64,000 nt of DNA from Lineus longissimus (lineage: Eukaryota > Nemertea > Pilidiophora > Heteronemertea > Lineidae), in contig NC_088322.1 of NCBI RefSeq assembly GCF_910592395.1, positions 3,286,001 through 3,350,000 on the forward strand, given 5' to 3'. A program made the position numbers and the translations under genes. Below the pieces are notes generated by a model, which ran no database searches, had not been told where the DNA came from, and was given only the letters and a program-made list of their open reading frames with translations. Shown here one piece after another: positions 41,002 to 50,978 of this stretch. Positions within the stretch are counted from its first letter, which is position 1; every line of letters starts with the position of its first letter.

Positions 41002-41458
41002 GAGCCATCAACGAGCGATGCACCCCGGTAAAGAAAAGTAGGTCGGAAGAGGGAGCGGCGGCAACAGTTAGACCTACTCCACCAGATAAGCTCAAGCACG
41101 ATGACGTGGAGGTGATGAAGCAAAAGGTCAGGTCACTAGCAACACAGGTTGAACCTAATGAATCGTTGATGTTGCTGCTTCTGCAGGAGCTTGAAACTTT
41201 AGCGTTATTGAAAGGTGTGAAAGAGGCTCCTATGTATCAAGAAGTGTCGCGCCAGGACCGTTACAACCAGGGGAAGATAGATCTGCCAAAATTTGTCTTA
41301 AGCGTTCTTGGTGGTGACCAGGATGTTGTGGGAAAGGCGTTGTCGAAGTCCCTTAAGTCATGTAAGCCTAAGAAGCCTGTAGTTGAAGATGATGACTCCG
41401 ATTCTAGTCCTCCGCCAAGAAAGAGACGTGCATCACCCTTGGAAAGTGGGTTCAAGTA
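41002..41458 (+). CDS. YR element gag-like ORF, exon 2
   Basis: Follows a canonical 135-bp intron (GTAAGT...TTTGTTTACAG). One base is apparently lost near 41028 (stop directly after SDAPR in the spliced frame). The main frame has a Lys/Glu-rich start, helices with SLMLLLLQELETLALLKGV and KIDLPKFVLSVLGG, and an acidic to Arg-rich tail (PPPRKRRASPLESGFK). It breaks at 41458, where the 9.2-kb insert begins, and continues in frame at 50670. Confidence 0.6.
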
Positions 41459-41538
41459 GGAAACACTGTCCAAAATATTGGGAATCATTATTGGCACATC
41501 TGTCGTGTAGCCACACACAAAATTAATGTCAAAATCTA

Positions 41539-42070
41539 TTATTGGGAATGGGGTTTGGGGGATTCACCCCTAAAATTCCCTCAGAAAATGCAGCAATGGG
41601 AATTGGTCATTTTCAATATCTCCAAAATTCCCTCTGACGTTTTCTGAGTGGGAATCGGGAATTGAGGGACTTTTATCGTGGGAATGGTGGATATGAGGGA
41701 ATCAAAAACCTCTTTCCCTTATTTTTTTTAGGTCAAGGGAATAGGGAATCGGGAGTCAGACATCCAATTGACATTTTCTGAGTGGGAATCGGGAATCGAG
41801 GTAATATCTTTTATCATGGGAATGGTGGATATGAGGGAATCAATAACCTCTTTCCCTTATTTTTTTAGGTCAAGGGAATAGGGAATCGGGAGTCAGACAT
41901 CCAATTGATTTGAAGTAGTTCTATCAAAATCAAGTCAGGCTTACAAATCATGAGAATGGGGAATGACGGAGTCAGTTAATTCTTAACCTGACATGTCGAG
42001 GGAATGGAGAATTTGGTGCTCATAACTCAATTCCCAAAGATATTTTCAATCAAAATGTAGTGATGGGAAA
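41539..42070 (+). repeat. Left GGGAAT iteron-like array
   Basis: At least a dozen GGGAAT words, often paired as GGGAATCGGGAATT. A 133-bp tandem duplication (starting TTTTCTGAGTGGGAATCGGG at about 41639 and 41772) is included. The orientation is opposite to the array at 50130-50570. Confidence 0.75.
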
Positions 42071-43287
42071 TCAAAAATGAATTTGCAATGTTTTCATTGT
42101 TTTAAGCATATTTCACATTACTTAGATCAAAGACCATAGAAAAGAAAGGACAGGCAACTCCAGTTTGCATGGCTTCAACTTCAAAGCTTCCGCCCCAAAA
42201 CAGAAACGCGCTGTGCGGGCTCGGGTCACGTGACCCACCCAAGCGGACTCAAGCCGAGTATTCCGCCATTTTTGATTAATTTTGGCACAACGTTTACGTC
42301 ATTCACAGTGTAAGGCACTGCAGTTGCCTACAAAGTATGTTATTGGACTTATGATTCGTATAGGCCTATTTGATATTCTAATTTTTATGATAGTGTGGTA
42401 ACGTCTTTTTCTTATTTCTTTTTCATTTAGGTTTCAATATTGGTCGCAAACGAAAGAATCAACGGGTAAATTCGATCGCCGAGAGAGGAGAGATTCAGGC
42501 ATAACATAACCACGGCCATGCGTTCAATCCGAGGACGAAACGGTGTTGAAAGGCACAAAAAGCATTGAGAAAGGGACTAAAAGAAAAAAGACTCGAATGA
42601 TTTAGAAATTTGAGAAAGCTTGCGTAGGCTATGTAGATGCTCATATCATGTCATGCACCAGTCATTTGTACACTGCATGCGGGTATTTCAACACTGAATA
42701 AATAAGAGTATATTTTATGATAAAACTAACTTAATGTTTGTCTTGTTTTCATCCCCCCTCCCCTCCATTACACATTCATTCATGTTAGTGGACTGTTAGG
42801 TGCCTATGATTACTAAAAATCCACTCTCAAATGTCTTAATTGGTCAAGTCTAAAGCCTATTTCACAAAATGATTAGCACTAATTGGGCAAATGTTATTCA
42901 AGAGTGTAGAATTTGTGTTTGTTAGGTGTAATTATGACACGTGTTAATTGCGAAGGGTCTAAACGCGGTCTCTTTAATCACCTATTTAAGGTTTACAAAG
43001 ATAGAGATAGCGCACTCGGAACTGTTCGTAAACTTTCGTTAGTCATCGGTTTAGGAGACGCCACTGTCGGCAAAAGATAGAACCGACCAAGTCATGTTTT
43101 CGCAAAAATCTAAAGGGCTTCATCTGTCTCCAGCTAAATTACACGAGGCAGCTGTGGGAACAAACGAAAAACGCCAGTGACCTGACTCTTTTATTAGAGA
43201 GACTCTCTTAGATTATGGATCAAAGCTGTGCAAGAAAGAATAGGATATCAAACTTTTTCTAAGGCTCCCAACAATCTTTTTTCTCCA
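42071..43287. other. Non-coding part of the 9.2-kb element
   Basis: A GC-rich stretch near 42195-42260 includes GGGTCACGTGACCC, an E-box palindrome. TTTTCATTTAG before 42431 could be an acceptor, followed by a basic reading (GRKRKNQR). AATAAA occurs at about 42698. CTATTTAAGG near 42980, then an ATG at 43094 with 28 open codons, resembles a core promoter plus leader. None is strong enough to call a gene. Confidence 0.35.
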
Positions 43288-45030
43288 AAATAGCAATAAG
43301 GGAAAGGTGATGGTTAGAGTTAGCAATATAGTATTAAAGGAAGGGCGATGGTAAGGGTTAGCAATAGCATAAAAAGGAAGGGTGTTGGTTAGGGTTAGCA
43401 ATATAGCATTAAGGGAAGGGTGTTGGTTAGGGTTAGCAATAGTATTTAAGGAAGGGTGTTGGTTAGGGTTAGCAATAGCATTAAAGGAAGGGTGTTGGTA
43501 AGGGTTAGCAATATAGCATTAAGGGAAGGGTGTTGGTTAGGGTTAGCAATAGTATTTAAGGAAGGGTGTTGGTTAGGGTTAGCAATAGCATTAAGGGAAG
43601 GGTGTTGGTTAGGATTAGCAATAGCATTAAGGGAAGGGTGTTGGTTAGGGTTAGCAATATAGCATTGAAGGAAGGGTGTTGGTTAGGGTTAGCAATAGCA
43701 TTAAGGGAAGGTGTTGGTTAGGGTTGGCAATAGCATTAAGATAAGGTGTTGGTTAGGGTTAGGAGCATTAAGGGAAGGGTGAAGGGTTAGCAATATAGCA
43801 TTAAAGGAAGGGTGAAGGGTTAGCAATATAGCATTAAGGGAAGGGTGTTAAAGGAAGGGTGAAGGGTTAGCAATATAGCATTAAAGGAAGGATGTTGGTT
43901 AGGGTTAGCAATATAGCATTAAGGGAAGGGTGTTTGTTAGGGTTTTAATAGCAACATAGCATTAAAGGAAGGGTGATGGTTAGGGTTAACAATATAGCAT
44001 TAAGGGAAGGGTGTTGGTTAGGGTTTTATTAGCAACATAGCATTAAAGGAAGGGTGATAGTTAGGGTTAGCAATGGTATTTAAGGAAGGGTATTGGTTAG
44101 GGTTAGCAATAGCATTAAAGGAAGGGTGTTGGTTAGGGATAGCAATATAGCATTGAAGGAAGGGTGTTGGTTAGGGTTAGCAATAGCATTAAGGGAAGGT
44201 GTTGGTTAGGGTTAGCAATACAGCATTAAAGGAAGGGTGATGGTTAGGGTTAGCAATAGCATTAAGGGAAGGTGTTGGTTAGGGTTATCAATACAGCATT
44301 AAGGGAAGGGTGTTGGTTAGGGTTAGCAATATAGCATTGAAGGAAGGGTGTTGGTTAGGGTTAGCAATAGCATTAAGGGAAGGTGTTGGTTAGGGTTAGC
44401 AATACAGCATTAAAGGAAGGGTGATGGTTAGGGTTAGCAATAGCATTGAAGGAAGGGTGTTGGTTAGGGTTAGCAGTAGCATTAAGGGAAGGTGCTGGTT
44501 AGAGTTAGCAATAGCTTTAAGGGAAGGTGTTGGTTAGGGTTAGCAATAGCATTAAGGGAAGGGTGTTGGTTAGGGTTAGCAATATAGCATTGAAGGAAGG
44601 GTGTTGGTTTGGGTTAGCAATAGCATTAAGGGAAGGTGTTGGTTAGGGTTAGCAATAGCATTAAGGGAAGGTGTTGGTTAGGGTTAGGAATATAGCATTA
44701 AAGGAAGGGTGATGGTTAGGGTTAGCAATAGCATTGAAGGAAGGGTGTTGGTTAGGGTTAGCAATAGCATTAAGGGAAGGTGTTGGTTAGGGTTTAGCAA
44801 TAGCATTAAGGGAAGGTGTTGGTTAGGGTTAGGAATATAGCATTAAGGGAAGGGTGTTGGTTAGGGTTAGGAATATAGCATTAAGGGTAGGTGTTGGTTA
44901 GGGTTAGCAATATAGCATTAAGGGAAGGTGTTGGTTAGGGTTAGCAATAGCATTAAGGGAAGGTGTTGGTTAGGGTTAGCAATATAGCATTAAGGGAAGG
45001 GTGTTGGTTAGGGTTAGGGTTAGGGCTAGC
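43288..45030 (+). repeat. Telomere-like minisatellite
   Basis: About 45-50 units of 33-38 bp, each with GGTTAGGGTTAGCAAT then a GCATTAAGGGAAGGGTG-type spacer. Almost every unit has TTAGGG, and the right end has three in a row (GGTTAGGGTTAGGGTTAGGG). Unit variants alternate (ATA insertion, AAAGG/AAGGG). No protein is coded; open frames are repeat artefacts. Confidence 0.95.
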
Positions 45031-45296
45031 AATTACTACCCTCAAAATTGGTTAAAATTTACAATACTTAAAAGTTTTTGGCAACATCCTGTAATCAACG
45101 CCTTCTGTTATACATAAAGAATATATTTGGACTGAACCAACCCTTTTTGTTGTAGAAGACGAACAAACCATATTATTCAATTTATGATTCTAAAAGGCCT
45201 TAGTCACAGTATATCATTGTTTCTAATACAAAATACATTACGCCTCGTTTTGATCGGAGCGGTCTTGGTATCGTAACCAATGACCGCCTGGGTAGG

Positions 45297-45303
45297 TATA
45301 AAA
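45297..45303 (+). promoter_or_regulatory. TATA box candidate
   Basis: TATAAAA, 62 bp upstream of the ATG at 45365 and just after a diverged half of the nearby foldback. Confidence 0.4.
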
Positions 45304-45364
45304 TTCTGAATTTTAGCAGACGAATTATTTTCACCAAGAAGCAACGACTCAGCCCCACAAAACA

Positions 45365-45844
45365 ATGTCAAGAACACGAGATTTTGAAGTATTCCCCGAT
45401 ATTGGGATTTGTGAAGTAGGGAGGATACCCGAGGACTCTTTCGAGGTCGTCAGTCAGGATTCAGAAGAGGTCAAAGACGAGGAAATGGTAGAAATCGAGC
45501 TAGCAGACTGGGAATTCCCTTGCTGCGTGACGTCATCTTCACAAGCAACAATATGGCGGAGTTCCGGACACCAGGCTGGATCATTCTTTGACGAAAACGG
45601 AACATATATACCTTTCAAATCGTATTTAATTTGTTTAATTTTGAAACCTTTTAGAATAGAAATTAATACCTCGCTGTCGGTCATTGGTTGTATAATCAAG
45701 ACCGCTCGGGTAGACCTCAAATTACGTCCAAAACCCTCGGCGAAGCGCCTCGGGTTTTGGACTGCATTTTCTGTCTACCCGAGCGGTCTTGATTATACAA
45801 CCAATGACCGCCAGCTCGGTATTAATTCCTTAAACAAACAATAG
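45365..45844 (+). CDS. Hypothetical ORF overlapping a foldback
   Basis: The first ~75 codons are acidic (DSEEVKDEEMVEIELADWE) and preceded by a TATA-like box, so this could be a short gene or first exon. The second half reads through the foldback arms (45659-45829) and is probably not coding. No known domain. Confidence 0.3.
   Translation: MSRTRDFEVFPDIGICEVGRIPEDSFEVVSQDSEEVKDEEMVEIELADWEFPCCVTSSSQATIWRSSGHQAGSFFDENGTYIPFKSYLICLILKPFRIEINTSLSVIGCIIKTARVDLKLRPKPSAKRLGFWTAFSVYPSGLDYTTNDRQLGINSLNKQ
45659..45829. repeat. Long foldback (inverted repeat), arms about 83 bp
   Basis: Left arm ATTAATACC...CGGTCATTGGTTGTATAATC and right arm are near-perfect inverted copies meeting at a few-base loop around GGCGAAGCGCC (45739-45749). 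A diverged right-arm-like sequence (GAGCGGTCTTGG...ACCAATGACCGCC) stands alone at 45257-45288. It could be a foldback transposon or a strong hairpin. Confidence 0.85.
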
Positions 45845-46192
45845 TGTAGCATAACAATGTTTCAAATATAACTCTGAATAAAAACTACATGAGCTGATGG
45901 CTAATTTTTCAGCCAATTTCCTTAATACTCAATGGGACAAATCATTTGTGAGGGACTTAAGTGAATAGCTAAAAAAGTATTTTAGACTGATGTATGTTTC
46001 TAATCATGCCTTCTAAAACCAACAAGAATTCCACCCCCATTTGTTGCGCAATGAAAGTTACTATAAAAATGAGGGATTGTTTAATCAGTAACACAACCTC
46101 TACAAAATTTCACCAGGAATCAACTTATGAACTGACTGTAAGTTGGCAAAAATTTCCTTTTTTTCGATTTTTCGGAACACAGTAAACACAGC

Positions 46193-49100
46193 ATGTCAAA
46201 TAGGATAGAACTTTCTGCTGAAGAGGCAGAGTTATGTCACATAAAGGCATACAAAACACAAATGAATCTGGGCCAAATCTTACCTCCCCAAATAGAGCAG
46301 TGGTTCATCGCTAAGGCAAAGAGTGTAAACTCTTGCCCAGAGTTTTTGCTTTGTAATACTCTAGCAACAGTTTCTAATGTTCTGGGGGCAACAAAATTAG
46401 TCAGGGAAAAAGACAATTCGTTTGTTTTTCCCAACATCTATATGATAAATGTTGGATCCAAAGGGACAGGAAAAAGCAATGCCTTTAGTGTTGGCACAAA
46501 AGATCTGCTGTATTACATAGAGCAGGCTGAAGCGTGTGCCCTGACCCTTCTAGATTTCACCAAGTCGAGTTTAATCCATTACATGGGCAAGCATGATGGA
46601 ATAGCCATCATTGCAGGCGATGAAACTTGTGGATATTTGGAAAAAGTCGTCAGTGGGAAGCATTCGGAGTATTCTGGCTGCCGGGAAATGTTGAATACAC
46701 TTTTTTAATGGAGACCGATATACCCATGAGTATTCCACAAAAAACAGAGTTAGCATAGAGGGTAAACTCTCAATTTCCGGATGTGGTCAGCCACAAGTAG
46801 TATGCAATATGATTGCAAAAATACTGCGCAACAATGATGGTTTGCTCGACAGAATTCTTTTCTGTGCTGGAAAAACCAGAGCCCTCTTCGAGGAGGAAGT
46901 GACAGACAATTTTCAGACAGTTCAAAACACTGGCTTAACAGACCTAAATGAGGTCATGTACGATATATACAAAATCCACAGGCAACCTCATATGATAAAC
47001 GACACACAGATATTTCACCTTAGTGAACAGGCAGAGAACATATTTAAGCAGTTCAAGGACGACAAAACTAGGGAGTATAACGAACGTTCGGAGGAAATTG
47101 AACAATCTGCCATGCAAACTGGTGATATAGATTTGAATTTAGCAAAATTTGCTTATGACTCAAAAAGCTGTGTTCTTGTCCTGAAATTTGCCTTGTGTTT
47201 GCATGTCCTTATACATGCCACGAATTCGAGGTTAATTCCTGTGCCATTGGAGAGGATTCCGCAGCAGACACCACCGCAAATGGTTGACAGAGCAATAGTT
47301 TTCATAAACTATCTAATTGGACAGTCAAGATGTTACATCAAAGTGAGTTCTTTTCTTACTTTCATGCAGTATTTTCTTTTTATTTCCAGACACCAGCAAA
47401 ATCTTATAGAGACATGGCAATGGCAGATACGCCCAAAAATGACATAGTCGATATATGTGCAAAGTTGAATACCCCATTGAATACTGTCAGATACCTTCAA
47501 AATTGGCACTTGTTACACTCAACAATGAACTGCAGTGAATGTCACTATCTATGAACCTAACTGAAACCCATGATGTCACTGATGGTGTAATATGGCGCTG
47601 CCCAGAAACTAAATGCCGTCTGAGAGTCTCTGTGAGAAGAGATTCGTTTTTCACCAAGACGAAGTTGCCATTAAACAAGGCATACCTAATAATCTACTGC
47701 TTTGCGATAGATCTCCAGATATATCAAGGAATGAGACTTTTGCCTGGGGTTGCTAAATCTACGTTTTTAGACTGGTATTCATTTTGCAGGGATATCCAGA
47801 AATCAAACACAGTGGCATTTCTGAATGAGATAGAAAATGATGATCCATCAGATCACCTTGAGATGGATGAATCTCACTTTGGAAAGCAAAGAAAATATGA
47901 GAGGGGTGCACTTACAAAACAATTTTGGGTCTTTGGCATGACACAGAGGGGAACTCGTGATATTGCCCTATACAGTGTAGAAAAGCGAGATAAAAAGACT
48001 TTGCACCCTCTGATAGAGAAACATGTGGCCAGAGAAGTTTTCATAGAGCATGATGACTGGGCAGCTTATCGCAGTTTAGATAAACTTGGTTATGAAGACG
48101 GCATAGTTAATCACTCAAAAGAGTTCAAATCAAAGCAAGGAATCTGCACAAACACCATTGAAGGTTTGTGGGGAGTCATAAAGCAGCGGATTAAGGCAAT
48201 GAAGGGAGTCCTTCACAACAGAATCCCTGATATTTTGGATGAGTTCATGTATCGCTACAAATATGGAAGAAATGAAGAAAATCAACCAACTAATGTTTTT
48301 CCAAGGATAGTTGAAGATATCTACAAAGAATATCCAGTGAACATTATCAATGTAAATAATTTTTGGTGACGTAGAATGTGTTTTAATGATGCATTGCATG
48401 AGTTCCTTTTCCATTTCAAAAATGATTTTAAATAAATCATGATAACTTCCATTCAACATGTTCAATGAAATGTACCTCGCTCAAGCTAAAACTATCAATC
48501 TGAAATGTAAATATTCAGTTTAGCTACTTCACCGATTGAAACATTACATGAGTTTCACTTCAGTTTTGAATTATTAACTGTAAATGATGTAAGTGGTGCA
48601 TATTTGAATTTCACATTTGCAGGCTGTTGAGGACACCTTGGGGTCGTCTATAAACATCACGAAGCCTAACAAAAGAAGGCGTGTGGACGCAACCAACGAA
48701 ATCAACCTTTCAAAGGAAATTCTGCTCTTTCCTGGTAAATACATAACCTATATATTTCCTTGCAAATAAGTATGTTTTGCATAACCTGGCATGAAACTAA
48801 ATATTTGGGGGAATCTCATTCTCAATACACTGAGGAGATAATACCCCAACACTGCATTAATGTGAACTTAAATATGTCATAAGTTCAGACGCATGACACA
48901 AAATACCTTGTGCAGCTGCTTACTACTATACTCACTTCATTTTCTTTCAGGGGAATTTGTGACAGCTCAAATGCTGACCAGGAAAGTACGTCAACTTTCA
49001 GCCGTTCAAGTCTTCAACGAGATGGTAAACTTATCATCAGCAAAGGACAATGAACATCATGTGGGAATTCACACCACTATTCGCAGAACAAAGGTGTTCT

Positions 49101-49479
49101 ACAAGGCACCAATTGATCAGGTATAAAGTTGGGCTCCATCCATCCCCCCCCCCTCTCCACACACACGCACACACCCACGCAAAATTCAGATAAATGCTTT
49201 GAACCTGGATCCACCCAGGTCCTAAAACATCATCATGATATTTAGGTCGTATTGTGTGGAGATGGAGTGAGAGAAATGACTAAGTACATGTAATACTTAT
49301 TCTCATAACATACACTTTCATCCTATACATGTACGTTATTTATTTTCCAGGTATCAGAGCAAAAACTCAATACTTTAGAAATTACCCTGGAAGAATATCG
49401 CCAGAGCATGGAAGGGGATATCCCTCCCACCTACATGAAAAAAATTGCCGATGTAGAAAAATACATCAGCGACATCAAG
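46193..49479 (+). CDS. DUF3987-like P-loop ATPase gene, four exons
   Basis: Exons 46193-47342, 48623-48734, 48951-49120 and 49351-49479, phases compatible. Exon 1 has LPPQIEQWFIAKA, a Walker A (GSKGTGKS), a Walker B-like AIIAGDE, then after a one-base slip in a T run (46701-46706) the region LSISGCGQPQ...GLLDRILFC, which matches the DUF3987 family (primase/helicase-associated ATPase, usually bacterial or phage) from memory. Later exons encode NLSKEILLFPGEFVTAQML and TIRRTKVFYK (a winged-helix-like end) and a coiled segment. A Merlin transposase lies within intron 1. The 3' end is open at a GTGAGT donor (49480). Possible role: replication or transposition ATPase of the 9.2-kb element. Confidence 0.6.
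47414..48369 (+). CDS. Merlin/IS1595-like (ISXO2) transposase, one frameshift
   Basis: ATG 47414. N-terminal helices (DIVDICAKLNTPLNTVRYLQ), a zinc ribbon (CSEC...WRCPETKC), then VRRDSFFTKTKLPL. Catalytic region: EMDESHFGKQRKYERG (Asp), EHDDWAAYRSLDKLGY (Asp), NTIEGLWGVIKQRIK (Glu), the DDE set of IS1595/Merlin. One A appears lost between 47545 and 47555 (after SECHYL), shifting frame within the zinc ribbon. TGA at 48367. It lies in the same orientation within intron 1 of the DUF3987-like gene. TIRs and an 8-9 bp duplication were not found by eye. A TTTCCAG just upstream (47390-47396) could also splice it to the ATPase exon. Confidence 0.8.
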
Positions 49480-50129
49480 GTGAGTATTACTACATGTCGG
49501 CCTGGGTCCATACTGCTTTCAGTTGTGATTAGGCACCATCAATGATTTATTCATGTAATTTGAATTTGGAAAGAAAGTTGATGCAATCCTTACACTACCG
49601 GCAATGCATGTACATGTAACCACCAAATACTGGCATAATAAATTATGGTTAATTCTTCATATACATGTGTAATAGTAGAAGCCTAGATTCGTTGACGCAG
49701 AAATAAAGGACATCAGAAAGCAATATTTTCATGATGATATTGATTGATTGACATCACAAATATTCATTCAGGAACTTGATTTAATTTAAACAAGAGAAAG
49801 ACACGGTCACTGAATCTTACACATTGTTGCTTATCATGCATTATTTTATATGTCAGGAAAAATCACCATACAAGAAAGATGCGATGTAAACTGCAGTAGT
49901 GTTAAGAGCACAGTTAAATCCAATAGTTTTTCAACATGACTAGCACTGTTTTCTCTCTGTCTTTACTGAGAGACAAACTGTTCCAACTCAAATTAAAACC
50001 TCCCTCCTTGTATTGTATAGTAAGTGGAGGTACCTATAACTAGATGTATTACATCAATACGGTTGCGAAATAATTCATCTCACAATTAATCACTGTCTTG
50101 TTCTATGAGTGATTCATGTGCCTCTCGCC
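49480..50129. other. Non-coding interval of the 9.2-kb element
   Basis: Downstream of ATPase exon 4. No further exon was recognised. Confidence 0.35.
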
Positions 50130-50570
50130 ATTCATTCCTCATGCAAGGTCACTCACTAAGTCAAGTGATCACCAATTCCCGATTCCCGCAGCCCAAGGTC
50201 AATGTCCATCATTGGTGACAAAAGGCATCATTCCCCATTCCCTTACATACATGGTCCATCATCAAGGACACCAAAGTCAAGTGATGACCAATTCCCGATT
50301 CCCGCGGCCCAGTCAATATAACTCTACTGGTATTACTATAAGGCACCATTCCCCATTCCCTTGCCTATGCAAGTAGTCTCACTGAGTGAGAGATGACCCA
50401 TTCCCGATTCCCACACCCCTAGGCCTTATGACCATGATGAACCAAGTCCAAGTCACCATAAATAAATAGTTGGACAAATGAAAATACATACCGAGGTACA
50501 GGCATTGCTTGACTCCCTCTCAAGACCATTCATTCCCAATTCCCATGCCCGATTCCCTATCCCAATTTAA
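50130..50570 (-). repeat. Right GGGAAT iteron-like array
   Basis: Repeated AATTCCCGATTCCC and ATTCCCCATTCCC, the reverse complement of words in the left array. About 12 hexamers, spaced 15-90 bp. Lies 100 bp inside the right boundary of the 9.2-kb element. Confidence 0.75.
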
Positions 50571-50674
50571 CCAAGCCCATTCATCTCAGGGCCCTCTTTA
50601 ACACATTTTTCTCAAACACGTGATACCCGACCAACTTAACATATAAATTCATAGACTGCTACACCAAGGAAGTA

Positions 50675-50942
50675 CCAAAAGTCATTCCCAAACTGTGGAC
50701 AGTGTACCCTACTTGAGCCGGAAAATGTGTACCCCCCGCAGAGGGCTTTTCAACCATATCCTTATCAGCCATACAGTGGGTATGGCCGGGGTTATAGTAG
50801 AGGGTATTCAAGGCCTTATTATAGAGGACGTGGTAGGGGTAGGGGGGCGTCCCAGTCTGGTCAGGGATGTTATTTTTGTAACTCACCCTCCCATTACATT
50901 GTTGATTGTGACAAAATGAAGCAGGCAAAGGGCAAGGAATAG
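50675..50942 (+). CDS. YR element gag-like ORF, 3' part with CCHC knuckle
   Basis: Continues exon 2 (41458) in frame: NCGQCTLLEPENVYPPQ, then a Tyr/Gly/Arg-rich region (GYGRGYSRGYSRPYYRGRGR), then CYFCNSPSHYIVDC, a C-x2-C-x4-H-x4-C nucleic-acid-binding knuckle, and TAG. RNA-binding gag C-termini look like this. Confidence 0.7.
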
Positions 50943-50978
50943 GGTTAAAGTAAAGGTTTGATGAATAAGTGATAAGCT

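Larger units (their letters stand above)
41459..50669 (+). mobile_element. 9.2-kb putative mobile element with DUF3987-like gene and inverted GGGAAT arrays
   Basis: Flanked by AAGTA (41454-41458 and 50670-50674). Taking it out joins GFK to YQKSFPNCGQC and restores the YR gag frame. The ends carry arrays of the hexamer GGGAAT in inverted orientation (41539-42070 as GGGAAT; 50130-50570 as ATTCCC). No terminal inverted repeat is seen at the extreme ends (GGAAACACTG... / ...CTACACCAAGG). Contents: a CpG-rich promoter-like region, a telomere-like minisatellite, a long foldback, and a four-exon ATPase gene with a Merlin copy in its intron. No transposase is attributable to the element. An alternative is a very long intron (GTAGGA...CCAAG), which also keeps frame but has poor splice signals. 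Confidence 0.65.

Noticed and set aside
43456-43662. Repetitive ORF in the telomere-like array
   Set aside because: It is a translation of the minisatellite; every frame is periodic.
43288-45030. CRISPR-like array
   Set aside because: Spacers are not unique, units vary in length, and the context is eukaryotic; it is a minisatellite.
43288-45030. Chromosome end / true telomere
   Set aside because: TTAGGG is embedded in longer units, and sequence continues on both sides inside an insertion in a retroelement gag.
41459-50669. Polinton/Maverick or Helitron
   Set aside because: No protein-primed polymerase, retroviral-type integrase, Rep/helicase of Helitron type, or matching termini were seen.
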